A DNA stretch of 64,000 bases from Pararhizobium antarcticum (lineage in GTDB: Bacteria > Pseudomonadota > Alphaproteobacteria > Rhizobiales > Rhizobiaceae), in assembly GCF_001885585.1 (NCBI RefSeq), contig NZ_LSRP01000080.1, positions 1 to 64,000 of the forward strand, read 5' to 3'. Below are positions 47,401 through 57,306 of the stretch, piece after piece; the stretch's first letter is position 1; every line of letters begins with the position of its first letter. The position numbers and the translations under genes were made by a program. Under the pieces are notes generated by a model that worked only from the letters and a program-made list of their open reading frames with translations, did not search any database and had not been told where the DNA came from.

Positions 47401-49915
47401 GACGGTCGGATCCGAAAACCTGATTGCCACCACGAACGTCAGCATTGCGGCCGAAGGCGGCGAAGTCGAGATTCCGGTTACCGCCGAATGGGGAGCCGGC
47501 GCCTATGTCACGGCCACGCTCTTCCGGCCTGGAGATGCGCAGGAAAGCCGCATGCCGATGCGCGCCATTGGTATCAAATGGCTGACCGTCGATCCGGCCG
47601 AACGCAAGCTTTCTGTTGCGCTCGACCTGCCGGAGAAGACCCTGCCGCGCCAGACGCTGAACATTCCGATCTCTGTCACCGGCGCGGGCTTGGAAGATGC
47701 CTATGTCACGGTTGCTGCCGTCGATGTCGGCATTCTCAACCTGACGCGCTACGAAGCGCCGAACCCGGATGGCTGGTATTTCGGACAGCGCCGGCTGGGG
47801 CTCGAAATCCGAGACCTATATGGCCGCCTGATCGACGGATCACTCGGCGCCACCGGGCGTCTGCGCACCGGCGGCGATGGCTCGCAAATGCCGTTGCAGG
47901 GCAATCCGCCGACCGAGCAACTCGTTGCCTTCTTCTCCGGGCCGGTCAAGCTCGATGCCGACGGCAAGGCAATCATCAGTTTCGATAATCCGCAATTCAA
48001 CGGCACGGCCCGCATCATGACGGTGGCCTGGTCGAAGACCGGCGTGGGGCATGCCACGGCCGACGTGATCATCCGCGACCCGATCGTCGTTACTGCCAGC
48101 CTGCCGAAATTCTTGGCGCCCGGCGATCTCTCGGAGTTGCGGCTCGACATCGCCAACACCGACGCGCCGGCCGGTGACTATCAGCTTCAGGTCACCAGCA
48201 ATCCTGTCGTTACCGTCGATCCGGTTGCCGCAACGCAAACGGTCGCACTGGCCGCCGGCGGAAAATTCGACCTGACCCTGCCGCTGATGGGCGGGTATAA
48301 CGGCGACGGCGTCATCTCGGTCAAACTGTCGAATGCGTCCGGCCTGTCGCTCGAACAGGTTCTGAACATACCGGTTCGGCCGGCTTCCCTGCCGATCACC
48401 ACCCGTCGCCCGGTGACCATCCCGCCAAACGGCAGCCTGCTGGTGGATGGCGAGCTTCTCGCCGACAGCATCCTGCAGGGTGCATCGGTGAGCCTCAGTG
48501 TATCGCGCTCGTCGGCCTTTGATGTTCCGGCCTTGCTGATGACGCTCGATCGTTATCCCTATGGCTGCGCCGAGCAGACGACGAGTCGCGCTTTGCCGCT
48601 GCTTTATCTGAGCGAAATGGCGCAGAAATCCGGCATCGCCGATGATGGCGAGGTCAAGAAACGCGTGCAGGAGGCGATCTATCGTGTGCTCGCCTATCAG
48701 TCTTCTGCCGGCAGTTTCGGGCTCTGGAGCCCGGGGTCCGGCGATCTCTGGCTCGACGCCTATGTCAGCGATTTCCTGACCCGCGCCCGCGAACAGAAAT
48801 ACGACGTGCCGGAACAGGCCATGGTGCGGGCGCTGGAAAACCTGCGCAATGGGCTGGCCTACGAGGTCAACGTCAAGGATCAGGGCAACGAGATCGCCTA
48901 TGCACTCTATGTTCTGGCCCGCAATCGCAAGGCCTCGATCAGCGACCTGCGCTATTATGCCGATACGAAACTGCAGGAATTCCCGACGCCGCTGGCCCGT
49001 GCCCATATTGCCGGGGCCCTGGCGCTTTATGGCGATGCGCAACGCGCCATGAGCATCTTCGAGGATTCGCTGCAGATGTCGTCAGGACTGGTCAATGTCA
49101 GCCTGAAACGCTCCGACTACGGCTCGTCGCTGCGCGACGATGCCGCGGTCCTGGCCCTGGCGGCGGAAAGCCGCCCGGTCCCGACGATCATTCCGGCCCT
49201 GTCCACGATCGTTGCCCGGCAATGGGAGCAGAAGCGTTACACCAGCACCCAGGAACAATCCTGGATGCTGCTTGCCGCCCGTGCCATCCAGGATGGCGAT
49301 CAGGACCTGAAGCTGGAGATCAACGGCGCGCCACAGGCCGGCAGCTATTCCGCCCGGGTTTCCGGCGACGAGCTGCTGGAGCAGCCGGTGACCATCCGAA
49401 ACCGGACGAGTGATCCCGTCGCTGCAGTGGTAACGACGATTGCCGCACCGGCACAGCCGCTGCCGGCCGGCGGTGACGGTTTTGCGATCACGCGTAGCTA
49501 CTACACGCTGGACGGCGCCGAAGCCAATGTCAGCCAGGCGCAGCAGAACGAGCGGTATGTTGTCGTGCTGAAGGCAACCGAGACCAATGACTGGCCGTCG
49601 CGGGTTCTGATCACCGATCTCCTGCCGGCCGGCTTCGAGATCGACAATCCGGGTCTCGTCGATAGCGCCAAGCTATCGAACTTCGAGTGGGTTGGCGAAG
49701 TCGAGGCGGCCCATACCGAATTCCGCAGCGATCGTTTCGTCGCGGCCTTCGATCGTGCGAGTGGAGACAACCGGGAAATCACGCTCGCCTATGTGGTGCG
49801 CGCAGTGACGCCAGGGACCTATGATCATCCGGCAGCCAGCGTCGAGGACATGTATCGTCCACAACTCTCGGCGCGCACGGCGACGGGCCGCATGGAGGTC
49901 GTTGCAGCGCAATAA
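44465..49915 (+). CDS. Bacterial alpha-2-macroglobulin with N-terminal PAN/Apple domain
   Basis: 1816 residues from the ATG at 44465 (GGGAGG just upstream; ATG 44471 also possible). A Sec signal peptide ends near AVAADP with no lipobox Cys, so it should be soluble in the periplasm. A PAN/Apple-type domain follows, with Cys in LDQCKTACIDDQSCRAF and WCFLKS. A helical TPR-like stretch (about 110-250) comes next, then repeated macroglobulin domains and the thioester motif PYGCAEQTTSRALPLLYL (Cys ~1368), then the alpha-alpha barrel and receptor-like end. It traps attacking proteases covalently. Its TAA overlaps the PBP1C ATG, the classic yfhM-pbpC pairing of protease trap and cell-wall repair. Confidence 0.93.
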   Translation: MSMRAFIGFSAVFLIALATNQLAVAADPGRDIVTTQDGDYFGFDLRTEQNVSLDQCKTACIDDQSCRAFTYNPKVKWCFLKSDFNQLNSFAGAVAGKVVTVDGDPDIGAAPKLDFVSDELLQQAREQKARLALTDGQEMMGYEGLQAIARANLGLSQIEQAVDTLKGALAISPDDADLWIETARAGNRASVSSSIAADAQLSALNGYQLTRTTQSRADALAVLAAAFRNTENFRAALSAYKASLSLVNSQTVRAAYVDLRSRQGFRMVGNTIDADSANPRACVQFSEPLVKTGVDYAPFVTIDGGAPKAVEAKGNDICIEGLTHGQRYKLAFRAGLPSSVNESLEAQVDLDIYVPDRSASVRFTGDSFVLPSTARRGIPIVSVNSQSADLKLYRVGDRNIASLLTNSQFLTQMDGYSAQRIQDESGELVWQGKIDLTSELNKDGITSFPVDEALPERKPGVYVLTAHSSNARSDDWEAKATQWFVVSDIGISTYAGTDGLNVFARSLASAKPMVGVTLQLLARNNEILGTATTDDDGRASFTAGLMRGTAAMAPAVITARSGDSDYVFLDMTRAGFDLSDRGVTGRAAPGAIDVLTWTERGIYRAGETVHVSALARDSEANAVENLPLTFVFLRPDGVEDRRIVSDGGVVGGHTLDLPLQTNAMRGTWTMQIFTDPKGRSIAEKQFMVDDFVPDRIEFDLTSDAREIDPEGATPVAVDGRYLYGAPAAGLEIEGDVALKPTRQSTAFPGYFFGLADEEASEDSRTALEGLDGLDADGKATFDVTLAEVPSTTQLLNADIVLRMQEAGGRAVERTLTLPVKSTGAMIGIKPEFSGDLAENSIGKFHVIAIDAEGRKQPMTGLGWKLVSVERNYQWYREGTSWRYEPVTSTKLIANGTVDVTTDGAEIAAPVTWGRYRLEIETAAIDGPTSSVEFDAGWYVEATSTETPDGLEIALDKENYVIGETAKLKVSPRFAGELMVTVGSENLIATTNVSIAAEGGEVEIPVTAEWGAGAYVTATLFRPGDAQESRMPMRAIGIKWLTVDPAERKLSVALDLPEKTLPRQTLNIPISVTGAGLEDAYVTVAAVDVGILNLTRYEAPNPDGWYFGQRRLGLEIRDLYGRLIDGSLGATGRLRTGGDGSQMPLQGNPPTEQLVAFFSGPVKLDADGKAIISFDNPQFNGTARIMTVAWSKTGVGHATADVIIRDPIVVTASLPKFLAPGDLSELRLDIANTDAPAGDYQLQVTSNPVVTVDPVAATQTVALAAGGKFDLTLPLMGGYNGDGVISVKLSNASGLSLEQVLNIPVRPASLPITTRRPVTIPPNGSLLVDGELLADSILQGASVSLSVSRSSAFDVPALLMTLDRYPYGCAEQTTSRALPLLYLSEMAQKSGIADDGEVKKRVQEAIYRVLAYQSSAGSFGLWSPGSGDLWLDAYVSDFLTRAREQKYDVPEQAMVRALENLRNGLAYEVNVKDQGNEIAYALYVLARNRKASISDLRYYADTKLQEFPTPLARAHIAGALALYGDAQRAMSIFEDSLQMSSGLVNVSLKRSDYGSSLRDDAAVLALAAESRPVPTIIPALSTIVARQWEQKRYTSTQEQSWMLLAARAIQDGDQDLKLEINGAPQAGSYSARVSGDELLEQPVTIRNRTSDPVAAVVTTIAAPAQPLPAGGDGFAITRSYYTLDGAEANVSQAQQNERYVVVLKATETNDWPSRVLITDLLPAGFEIDNPGLVDSAKLSNFEWVGEVEAAHTEFRSDRFVAAFDRASGDNREITLAYVVRAVTPGTYDHPAASVEDMYRPQLSARTATGRMEVVAAQ

Positions 49916-51999
49916 TGGCGATCCTGCGCACCATCGGCATCGGCGTTTCGGTCAGCCTCCTCCTGGCCGTGGCCGGCTTCTTCGGCTTGCGGGCGGCGGA
50001 CAGGGCTTTCCCGCCGCCGCTCGACAACGCCTATGAGGTGTCCAAGGAGGTGCTGGATGTGGATGGCCAGCTTCTGCGGGCCTTTGCCACCCGGGAAGGC
50101 CTCTGGCGCCTGAAGACCAAGGCAACGGATGTCGATCCGCAATTCATCCGCATGCTGGTCGCCTATGAGGACCAGCGTTTTTCGCAACATCGCGGCGTCG
50201 ATCCGCTGGCGCTTCTGCGCGCCGCTACGCAGTTCATCGGCAATGGCCGGATCGTATCTGGCGCCTCGACGCTGTCGATGCAGGTGGCACGGCTGATCGA
50301 GCCGCGCGACGGACGCTCGCTGACCGCCAAGGTCCGTCAGATTGCCCGCGCCCTGCAGATCGAGCGACGTCTGAGCAAGGCGGAGATCCTGGACCTCTAT
50401 CTGACGCATGCGCCCTATGGCGGCAATCTCGAGGGTGTCCGCGCGGCAAGCCTTGCCTATTTTGGCAAGGAACCGAGGCGCCTGACGGTGGCGCAGTCAG
50501 CGCTTCTGGTCGCCCTGCCACAGCTTCCGGAACGCCGGCGTCCGGATCGCCATCTGGCCGCCGCCGAGGCCGCGCGCCTGCGTGTGCTCGACCGCATGGC
50601 CGTATCCGAAGTGATCGGCGAGGGTGAAGCGGGCCGGGCTTCGCTTGAAGCGGTGCCGTCGCGCCGCCTTCAACTGCCAGCCTTTGCCGCCCACGTCGCG
50701 GAAGCGGCGCTCCGCCGGCAGCCGGCGGTGATTGAGCACAGGACGACCCTGCGGCGCAGCATCCAGCAGGGTCTGGAAGGGGTCGCGCGGGATGCCGCAG
50801 CCAGGCTCGACCCGAAAGTCTCCATCGCCATGGTCATGGCCGATATCCGGACCGGCGAAATCGTCGGCGAATTGGGGTCAGCCAGTTATTTCGATGCCAG
50901 CCGCTCCGGCTGGATCGACATGACCCGCGTCACCCGCTCCCCCGGTTCGACCCTGAAGCCGTTCATCTACGGCCTGGCCTTCGAAGAAGGGCTTGTGTCG
51001 CAGGAAACCATCATCGAGGACAGGCCGTCTGATTTCTTCGGGTACAGGCCGCGCAATTTCGACATGAGCTACCAGGGTGATGTCAGCATACGCCAGGCGC
51101 TTCAACTGTCCCTGAACGTGCCGGCGATCCGGTTGCTCGATGCCGTCGGGCCGACACGGCTGATGGTCCGCTTCCGCCGCGCCGATGTCCGGCCGTCGCT
51201 GCCGAAGGACGAACCGCCAGGTCTTGCCATCGGTCTCGGCGGTGTCGGCATCACGCTGAAGGATCTTGTGCAGCTCTATGCCGGCCTTGCCAATCGCGGC
51301 CAGCCGGTGCGGCTTGGCGACGGCATCCAGGACAAGGCCGAACGGCTTATTGGCGAACCGCTGATGGAACCTGTCGCTGCGTGGCACGTGGCGGATATCC
51401 TCTCCGGCGTCATCCCGCCGGCCGGCAGCAGGCAGCGCGGCATCGCCTACAAGACAGGCACCAGCTATGGCTATCGCGATGCCTGGTCTGTCGGCTTCGA
51501 TGGTCGATATGTGCTCGGCATCTGGGTCGGCCGCCCCGATAACGGCGCGGTTCCCGGCATTACGGGTTATGGCACTGCCGCACCGATCCTGTTCGAAGCG
51601 TTTGCCAAATCCGGCGTCGCCATCACCAGGCTTCCCGGCGCGCCTTCCGGCGCCGTGCGGATTTCGCAGACGCAACTGCCGATCAGCCAGCGACGGTTTT
51701 CCATGACCGCCAGCGGGCTCCTCTCGTCCTTGAGCCGCGAACCCGCACCGCAGATTGTCTATCCGCCGGAAGGTGCACGCGTCGAACTCGGTGCTGCGTC
51801 CGGTGGTGAACTCATGCCGCTGGCGCTCAAGTTGCAGGGCGGTCGCGCGCCCTTCCGCTGGCTCGCCAATGGCAAGCTGCTGGCGGAAACCACACGCCGC
51901 CGGACCAGCCAGTGGGTACCGGACGGCGGCGGTTATTCGACATTGACCGTCATCGATGCAGCCGGACGTGCCGCCAGTGTCCGGGTGTTCGTCGAATAG
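49915..51999 (+). CDS. pbpC: Penicillin-binding protein 1C
   Basis: 694 residues, coupled to the macroglobulin gene by TAATG. One N-terminal membrane anchor (IGIGVSVSLLLAVAGFFGL) leads to the GT51 glycosyltransferase with EDQRFSQHRGVD (catalytic Glu ~85) and STLSMQVARLI. The transpeptidase has S-T-L-K in SPGSTLKPFIYG (Ser ~345), SLN in LQLSLNVPAIRL and KTGTSYGYRD (~513). A C-terminal BiPBP_C domain (APQIVYPPEGARVEL to the end) identifies PBP1C. It probably repairs peptidoglycan at sites where the outer envelope is breached, together with the macroglobulin. Confidence 0.95.
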   Translation: MAILRTIGIGVSVSLLLAVAGFFGLRAADRAFPPPLDNAYEVSKEVLDVDGQLLRAFATREGLWRLKTKATDVDPQFIRMLVAYEDQRFSQHRGVDPLALLRAATQFIGNGRIVSGASTLSMQVARLIEPRDGRSLTAKVRQIARALQIERRLSKAEILDLYLTHAPYGGNLEGVRAASLAYFGKEPRRLTVAQSALLVALPQLPERRRPDRHLAAAEAARLRVLDRMAVSEVIGEGEAGRASLEAVPSRRLQLPAFAAHVAEAALRRQPAVIEHRTTLRRSIQQGLEGVARDAAARLDPKVSIAMVMADIRTGEIVGELGSASYFDASRSGWIDMTRVTRSPGSTLKPFIYGLAFEEGLVSQETIIEDRPSDFFGYRPRNFDMSYQGDVSIRQALQLSLNVPAIRLLDAVGPTRLMVRFRRADVRPSLPKDEPPGLAIGLGGVGITLKDLVQLYAGLANRGQPVRLGDGIQDKAERLIGEPLMEPVAAWHVADILSGVIPPAGSRQRGIAYKTGTSYGYRDAWSVGFDGRYVLGIWVGRPDNGAVPGITGYGTAAPILFEAFAKSGVAITRLPGAPSGAVRISQTQLPISQRRFSMTASGLLSSLSREPAPQIVYPPEGARVELGAASGGELMPLALKLQGGRAPFRWLANGKLLAETTRRRTSQWVPDGGGYSTLTVIDAAGRAASVRVFVE

Positions 52000-52164
52000 G
52001 CCCTCACGCCGGCAGACATTTTGACCCGGCGAAAATTGAAATTCTCTAATGAAATCAAATTGGTCGATTTTCGAAGCAGGTCTTTGGGCGTGGGGAATAG
52101 CGAATTGTCGTGATCGACGGCGCGGTTGCGATCATTCACAAAGGAGCATCACAGGAGAAATGCT

Positions 52165-52389
52165 ATGCTCCCTGCAATCAAGATGAGTTCCTGGCATGAC
52201 GGCCTTCTGGTCCGGCCGCCGGCTGTAATCGCGTTTGGTGAGTTGCGTGATATTCTGCTTTCGCTGACTGACTTCGACGAAGGAAAAGTGGACCTGATCT
52301 GTTCGTCCGTCGAGCAGGACGGTGGCTGCGAATTGCTCGACGAAGATGCAGACTGCCTCTTCGTTCTGGAGCGGATCCTGCATTCGTGA
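52165..52389 (+). CDS. Small conserved-looking hypothetical protein
   Basis: 74 residues from the ATG at 52165 with AGGAGA 6 nt upstream; an earlier start at 52126 has no such box. It is acidic, with two helices and a Cys-containing DLICSSVEQDGGCELLDEDA stretch. No signal or membrane segment. Gene structure is convincing; function is unknown. It converges with pobR. Confidence 0.6.
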   Translation: MLPAIKMSSWHDGLLVRPPAVIAFGELRDILLSLTDFDEGKVDLICSSVEQDGGCELLDEDADCLFVLERILHS

Positions 52390-52442
52390 GCCGGATTCGG
52401 AGCTCTTGCCAAACGCATCCGGGCAGACCACAACGGCGTTTG

Positions 52443-53336
52443 TCAGTCCGTACTGCGACTGTCGAGCTTGGCACGTTCGGCCATTCGCCAGGCCCGCGGC
52501 GTCGCGCCGGTTTGCTTTGAAAAGAGCCTGGAAAAATAGGCCGGATCAACAAATCCAAGACTTTCGCTGACATCCTTTATGCTGCCGAAACTGAAAACCA
52601 GCTCCCGTTTTGCCTCGTCGATGAGCTTGCGGGCAATCATGTCATGGGTACCCAGTCCGGTGACCGACTTCAGGAACCGGTTCAGATGGGTTGGCGAAAT
52701 GCCGAGTTCGGCGGCATAGAAGGAGGCCGGCTTGTGCGCCCGCAAATGGCGATGGATGAGGCTGTTCAACCGCTCCATGCGACGGCCTTTGTCGTCCATC
52801 GACTCTCCGGCGCTGGCCGGTGAAAGCCGTGCCGTCAGGTGCAGGGCAAGGGTGAGATAGGCATCGAGCAGATCGTTTCGGCCGGTTTGGTAGGCTGCGT
52901 ATTCGGCGCCCAGCCGCATCAGTGTATCCGCCACATAGGCTCCCTCATGCCGGGTCACGTCCAGCAACGTTACGTGCGGCAAGGCGAGCCACGCACCCAG
53001 GTGACTCCGGTCGCCGGGGGGCGTGCGCAGTCGGGATGCCAAAATCGTCACGACGAAGCCATCGGTATCCCTGGAAAACCGGAATCCATGATCGACGCCC
53101 GGCGGGACGGTGATCACGCTATGAGCCCGGATTTCATGCCGCTGATTGCCAAATATTGCGTCTCCGGAACCGGCATGCATGTATAAAATTTGAAAGAAGC
53201 TCTCATGCCGATGCAACCGGATTTCCCAGTGGTGCAGCCTGCTGCGCGCCGGAATCGTTTCGCAATGCAGCCAATCCCGCATGTTTTCGCCCGTCTTCTC
53301 CCCATAGAGATCATAGGTCGGCACGGCTGTCGGCAT
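52443..53336 (-). CDS. pobR: AraC-family activator of 4-hydroxybenzoate hydroxylase gene
   Basis: 297 residues from the ATG at 53336 (GGGAG 9-10 nt upstream; the frame extends to 53471 but would run into pobA). An N-terminal cupin-like effector domain (HRHESFFQILYMHAGSG, VITVPPGVDHGFRFS) precedes two HTHs at ASFYAAELGISPTHLNRFLK and IKDVSESLGFVDPAYFSRLF. It diverges from pobA across 112 bp, exactly as the AraC-type PobR of Agrobacterium, which activates pobA in response to 4-hydroxybenzoate. The assignment rests on this arrangement and family. Confidence 0.85.
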   Translation of the reverse strand: MPTAVPTYDLYGEKTGENMRDWLHCETIPARSRLHHWEIRLHRHESFFQILYMHAGSGDAIFGNQRHEIRAHSVITVPPGVDHGFRFSRDTDGFVVTILASRLRTPPGDRSHLGAWLALPHVTLLDVTRHEGAYVADTLMRLGAEYAAYQTGRNDLLDAYLTLALHLTARLSPASAGESMDDKGRRMERLNSLIHRHLRAHKPASFYAAELGISPTHLNRFLKSVTGLGTHDMIARKLIDEAKRELVFSFGSIKDVSESLGFVDPAYFSRLFSKQTGATPRAWRMAERAKLDSRSTD

Positions 53337-53433
53337 GGCGCATCGCTCCCTTAATGTTCGATATATGCAATTTCTGGCATGAATTGTCCATTGAAGCATG
53401 CTCCTGCAGGGGCGACAATCCGCCTCAACATAA

Positions 53434-54621
<1,188 letters not shown>

Positions 54622-54639
54622 GGAGATGCGTCTCGGACT

Positions 54640-55539
54640 TCATGGCCAATCCGCGTAGTCGGATGACAACACGCTGTTGTCTGACCCTGCAGACGCCTGT
54701 GCGACGGCACGATAGCTGGCCGGTGACAGTCCGGTCTTGCGCTTGAAGAAATGGCTGAAATAGGTCGGGTCGCGAAAGCCGAGGCTATCGGATATTTCCT
54801 GTATGTTGCGGGCCGAGCGTTCCAGCCGCAGCTTTGCCTCCTGTACCAGCCGCTCATGCAGAAGCTGGATCGGCGAACGCCCCAGCGTCCTCTGGCAGAT
54901 CGCCTGGAGCCGGTCGGTGGTGACACCCAGTTCCACCGCATAGTCGCTGATCGGCCGGTGCTGGCGAAACCAGGCTTCGACAAGCTGCCGGTAACGCACC
55001 AGGATCGAGCCGCTTTCGCCCTGCCCGCGCCGTTCGGCATTTGCACCGCCCGACGCGCGCCAGACCGCCATCAGGATCAGCCGCATATAGGCGGACACCA
55101 CCATCCAGGAGGCCCGGGCAGGATCGGCCAGTTCACGCACGAAGCCTGAAATCAGCGGATTGATCTCGCCCAACGATCCCGCATCCATGGTTTCGATCAG
55201 TTTCATCTGTTCGATGAAGATCCGCAGCGAATAGGATTCCACCTTGTCGCCGATCGCATCAACCATGATCTGTGGCGAAGCACCGATCAGGCAGGCTTGT
55301 GCACCGGCGGCGATGGTGATCTCGCAGCGAACGTCAGGGGACAACAGGGCAAGGGACGGACCATACAGGGTGCGATGTTCGTCATCGTCGAAATGCAGTT
55401 CACCATCGCCATAGCTCAAGAGGAAGATGTGATGAAAGTCCACATAGAGGCCTTTCTGGAAACGGATGCGCCGATGCGCCAGTGACGGTTCCCGCCACTC
55501 GCCCCGTGCGTGATGATGAATGCCGCCGTCCGTCGCCAT
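54640..55539 (-). CDS. AraC-family transcriptional regulator
   Basis: 299 residues. The N-terminal domain (KGLYVDFHHIFLLSYGDGEL, HRTLYGPSLALLSPDV) is cupin-like. The C-terminus has HTHs at ISDYAVELGVTTDRLQAICQ and IQEISDSLGFRDPTYFSHFF, then KRKTGLSPASYR. It converges with pobA and diverges from the aldehyde dehydrogenase/Liv transporter operon over 250 bp. It is the natural candidate regulator of that operon, responding to an aromatic aldehyde, alcohol or acid. Confidence 0.87.
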   Translation of the reverse strand: MATDGGIHHHARGEWREPSLAHRRIRFQKGLYVDFHHIFLLSYGDGELHFDDDEHRTLYGPSLALLSPDVRCEITIAAGAQACLIGASPQIMVDAIGDKVESYSLRIFIEQMKLIETMDAGSLGEINPLISGFVRELADPARASWMVVSAYMRLILMAVWRASGGANAERRGQGESGSILVRYRQLVEAWFRQHRPISDYAVELGVTTDRLQAICQRTLGRSPIQLLHERLVQEAKLRLERSARNIQEISDSLGFRDPTYFSHFFKRKTGLSPASYRAVAQASAGSDNSVLSSDYADWP

Positions 55540-55790
55540 TGCTTCCCCTCAATCCGTGATGAACCTTGCCCTGATCCCCGTATAATTACAATATTAACCC
55601 GTAAAATCACATTCCATCCGTTCGAGAACGGCGTAGTCTTTCGTCATCAGCCTTTGGGAGGAGGCACCTCAACAGACCCATGCAGGACACGCGGCCTTCT
55701 GGCCAAACCTGTTCGTGCGTCTGTCTCCCGTTAGAAAACGCAGGTATCGCCTGCCGGAAGAGGGTGACGATCGTGTTTGTGGCGAAGCTG

Positions 55791-57224
55791 ATGATCAACG
55801 ACGAGGCAATGGACGCATCCGATGCGTCAACCTTCGAACGTCTCGATCCACTGACCGGCGATCTCGCGACGACTGCCCCTGCCGGTTCTGTTGCGGATAT
55901 GTCCAAAGCCGCGAATGCCGCCGCCGCCGCCTTCCCGTCCTGGTCGGAAACCGGCCCCGGTGAACGCCGCATGCTACTCAACGCCGCCGCCGATATCCTC
56001 ACAGCCCGCACAGCCGAGTTCGTCGCGGCGATGACCAGCGAAACCGGCGCGACGGCGCAATGGGCCGCGATCAATTGCAGTCTCGGTGCAGACATCCTGC
56101 GAGAGGCTGCCGCCATGACCACGCAGGTCAGCGGCGAAATCATCCCCTCCGGCACATCAGGCAATCTGTCCATGGCCGTGCGGCAGCCGGCAGGTGTTTG
56201 TGTGGGCATTGCACCCTGGAACGCGCCGATCATTCTCGGCACCCGGGCGATCGCGATGCCGCTTGCCTGCGGAAACACCGTCATATTGAAGGCCTCTGAG
56301 CTCTGCCCGAAAACGCATTGCCTGATTGGCGACGTCATGCGCGACGCCGGCTTTCCGCGCGGCGTCGTCAATGTCGTGACCAATGCGCCGAAGGATGCGG
56401 CAGCGGTCGTCGAAGCGCTGATCGCCCACCCGGCCGTGCGCAGGATCAATTTCACAGGCTCCACCCGCGTCGGCCGCATCATCGCGGAATCCTCGGCGCG
56501 GCAGTTGAAACGCTGCCTTCTCGAGCTTGGCGGCAAGGCGCCATTCATCGTGCTTGCCGATGCCGATCTTGATGAGGCGGTGGCGGCTGCCGCCTTCGGC
56601 GCCTTCATGAACCAGGGCCAGATCTGCATGTCGACGGAGCGCATCATCCTGATGGACAGGATCGCTGACGAATTCGTCGACAAGTTCCAGGCAAAGGCCG
56701 CGACGCTTCTCGCCGGCAACCCGCAGGACGGCAAGACGCCGCTCGGCACGCTGATCAATGCCGAATCCGTTCGGCGCGTAACCTCGCTGATCGATGACGC
56801 CAGGCAAAAGGGCGCAGTCGTCCTCTGCGGCGGACCGTCGAACGGGACGCTGATGGATGCGACCGTGGTCGATCACGTGACCCCGGCCATGCGCATTTAC
56901 CGCGAGGAAAGTTTTGGCCCGGTTGCGGCCATCATCCGCGTTGGCAGCATCGACGAAGCCATAACGGTTGCCAATGACACGGAATACGGCCTGTCATCGG
57001 CGGTTTTTAGCCGCGACATAAACGCGGCGCTGGCCGTCGCCAAGCGGCTTGAATCCGGCATCTGCCACATCAACGCGGCGACTGTTTCCGATGAACCACA
57101 GATGCCCTTCGGCGGCGTCAAGTCGAGCGGCTACGGCCGCTTTGGCGGCAGCGCGGCAATCGACGAATTCACGGATCTGCGCTGGATCACCTTGGCATCC
57201 GGCAGACGAGACTATCCGATCTGA
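55791..57224 (+). CDS. Aldehyde dehydrogenase (aromatic aldehyde type), copy 1
   Basis: About 477 residues from the ATG at 55791; in-frame GTGs at 55773 and 55779 are also possible, and the frame reaches 55680 but with atypical Cys-rich sequence. NAD(P)+-dependent oxidation of aldehydes to acids. Motifs: GVCVGIAPWNAPIILG with the conserved Asn, KASELCPKTH, NFTGSTRVGRII, the general-base Glu in LELGGKAP, and the nucleophile Cys in NQGQICMSTERI. It resembles vanillin/salicylaldehyde-type enzymes and is a close paralogue of the one at 62918. It opens an operon with Liv-type transport genes. Confidence 0.92.
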   Translation: MINDEAMDASDASTFERLDPLTGDLATTAPAGSVADMSKAANAAAAAFPSWSETGPGERRMLLNAAADILTARTAEFVAAMTSETGATAQWAAINCSLGADILREAAAMTTQVSGEIIPSGTSGNLSMAVRQPAGVCVGIAPWNAPIILGTRAIAMPLACGNTVILKASELCPKTHCLIGDVMRDAGFPRGVVNVVTNAPKDAAAVVEALIAHPAVRRINFTGSTRVGRIIAESSARQLKRCLLELGGKAPFIVLADADLDEAVAAAAFGAFMNQGQICMSTERIILMDRIADEFVDKFQAKAATLLAGNPQDGKTPLGTLINAESVRRVTSLIDDARQKGAVVLCGGPSNGTLMDATVVDHVTPAMRIYREESFGPVAAIIRVGSIDEAITVANDTEYGLSSAVFSRDINAALAVAKRLESGICHINAATVSDEPQMPFGGVKSSGYGRFGGSAAIDEFTDLRWITLASGRRDYPI

Positions 57225-57306
57225 GCATTCCAAGGATTGCGCCTGATCGGTTGAACCAAAGAGCAAAGCCGGGCTGGGAGGCCCGCACACAGGGAGGAAG
57301 CACTTC

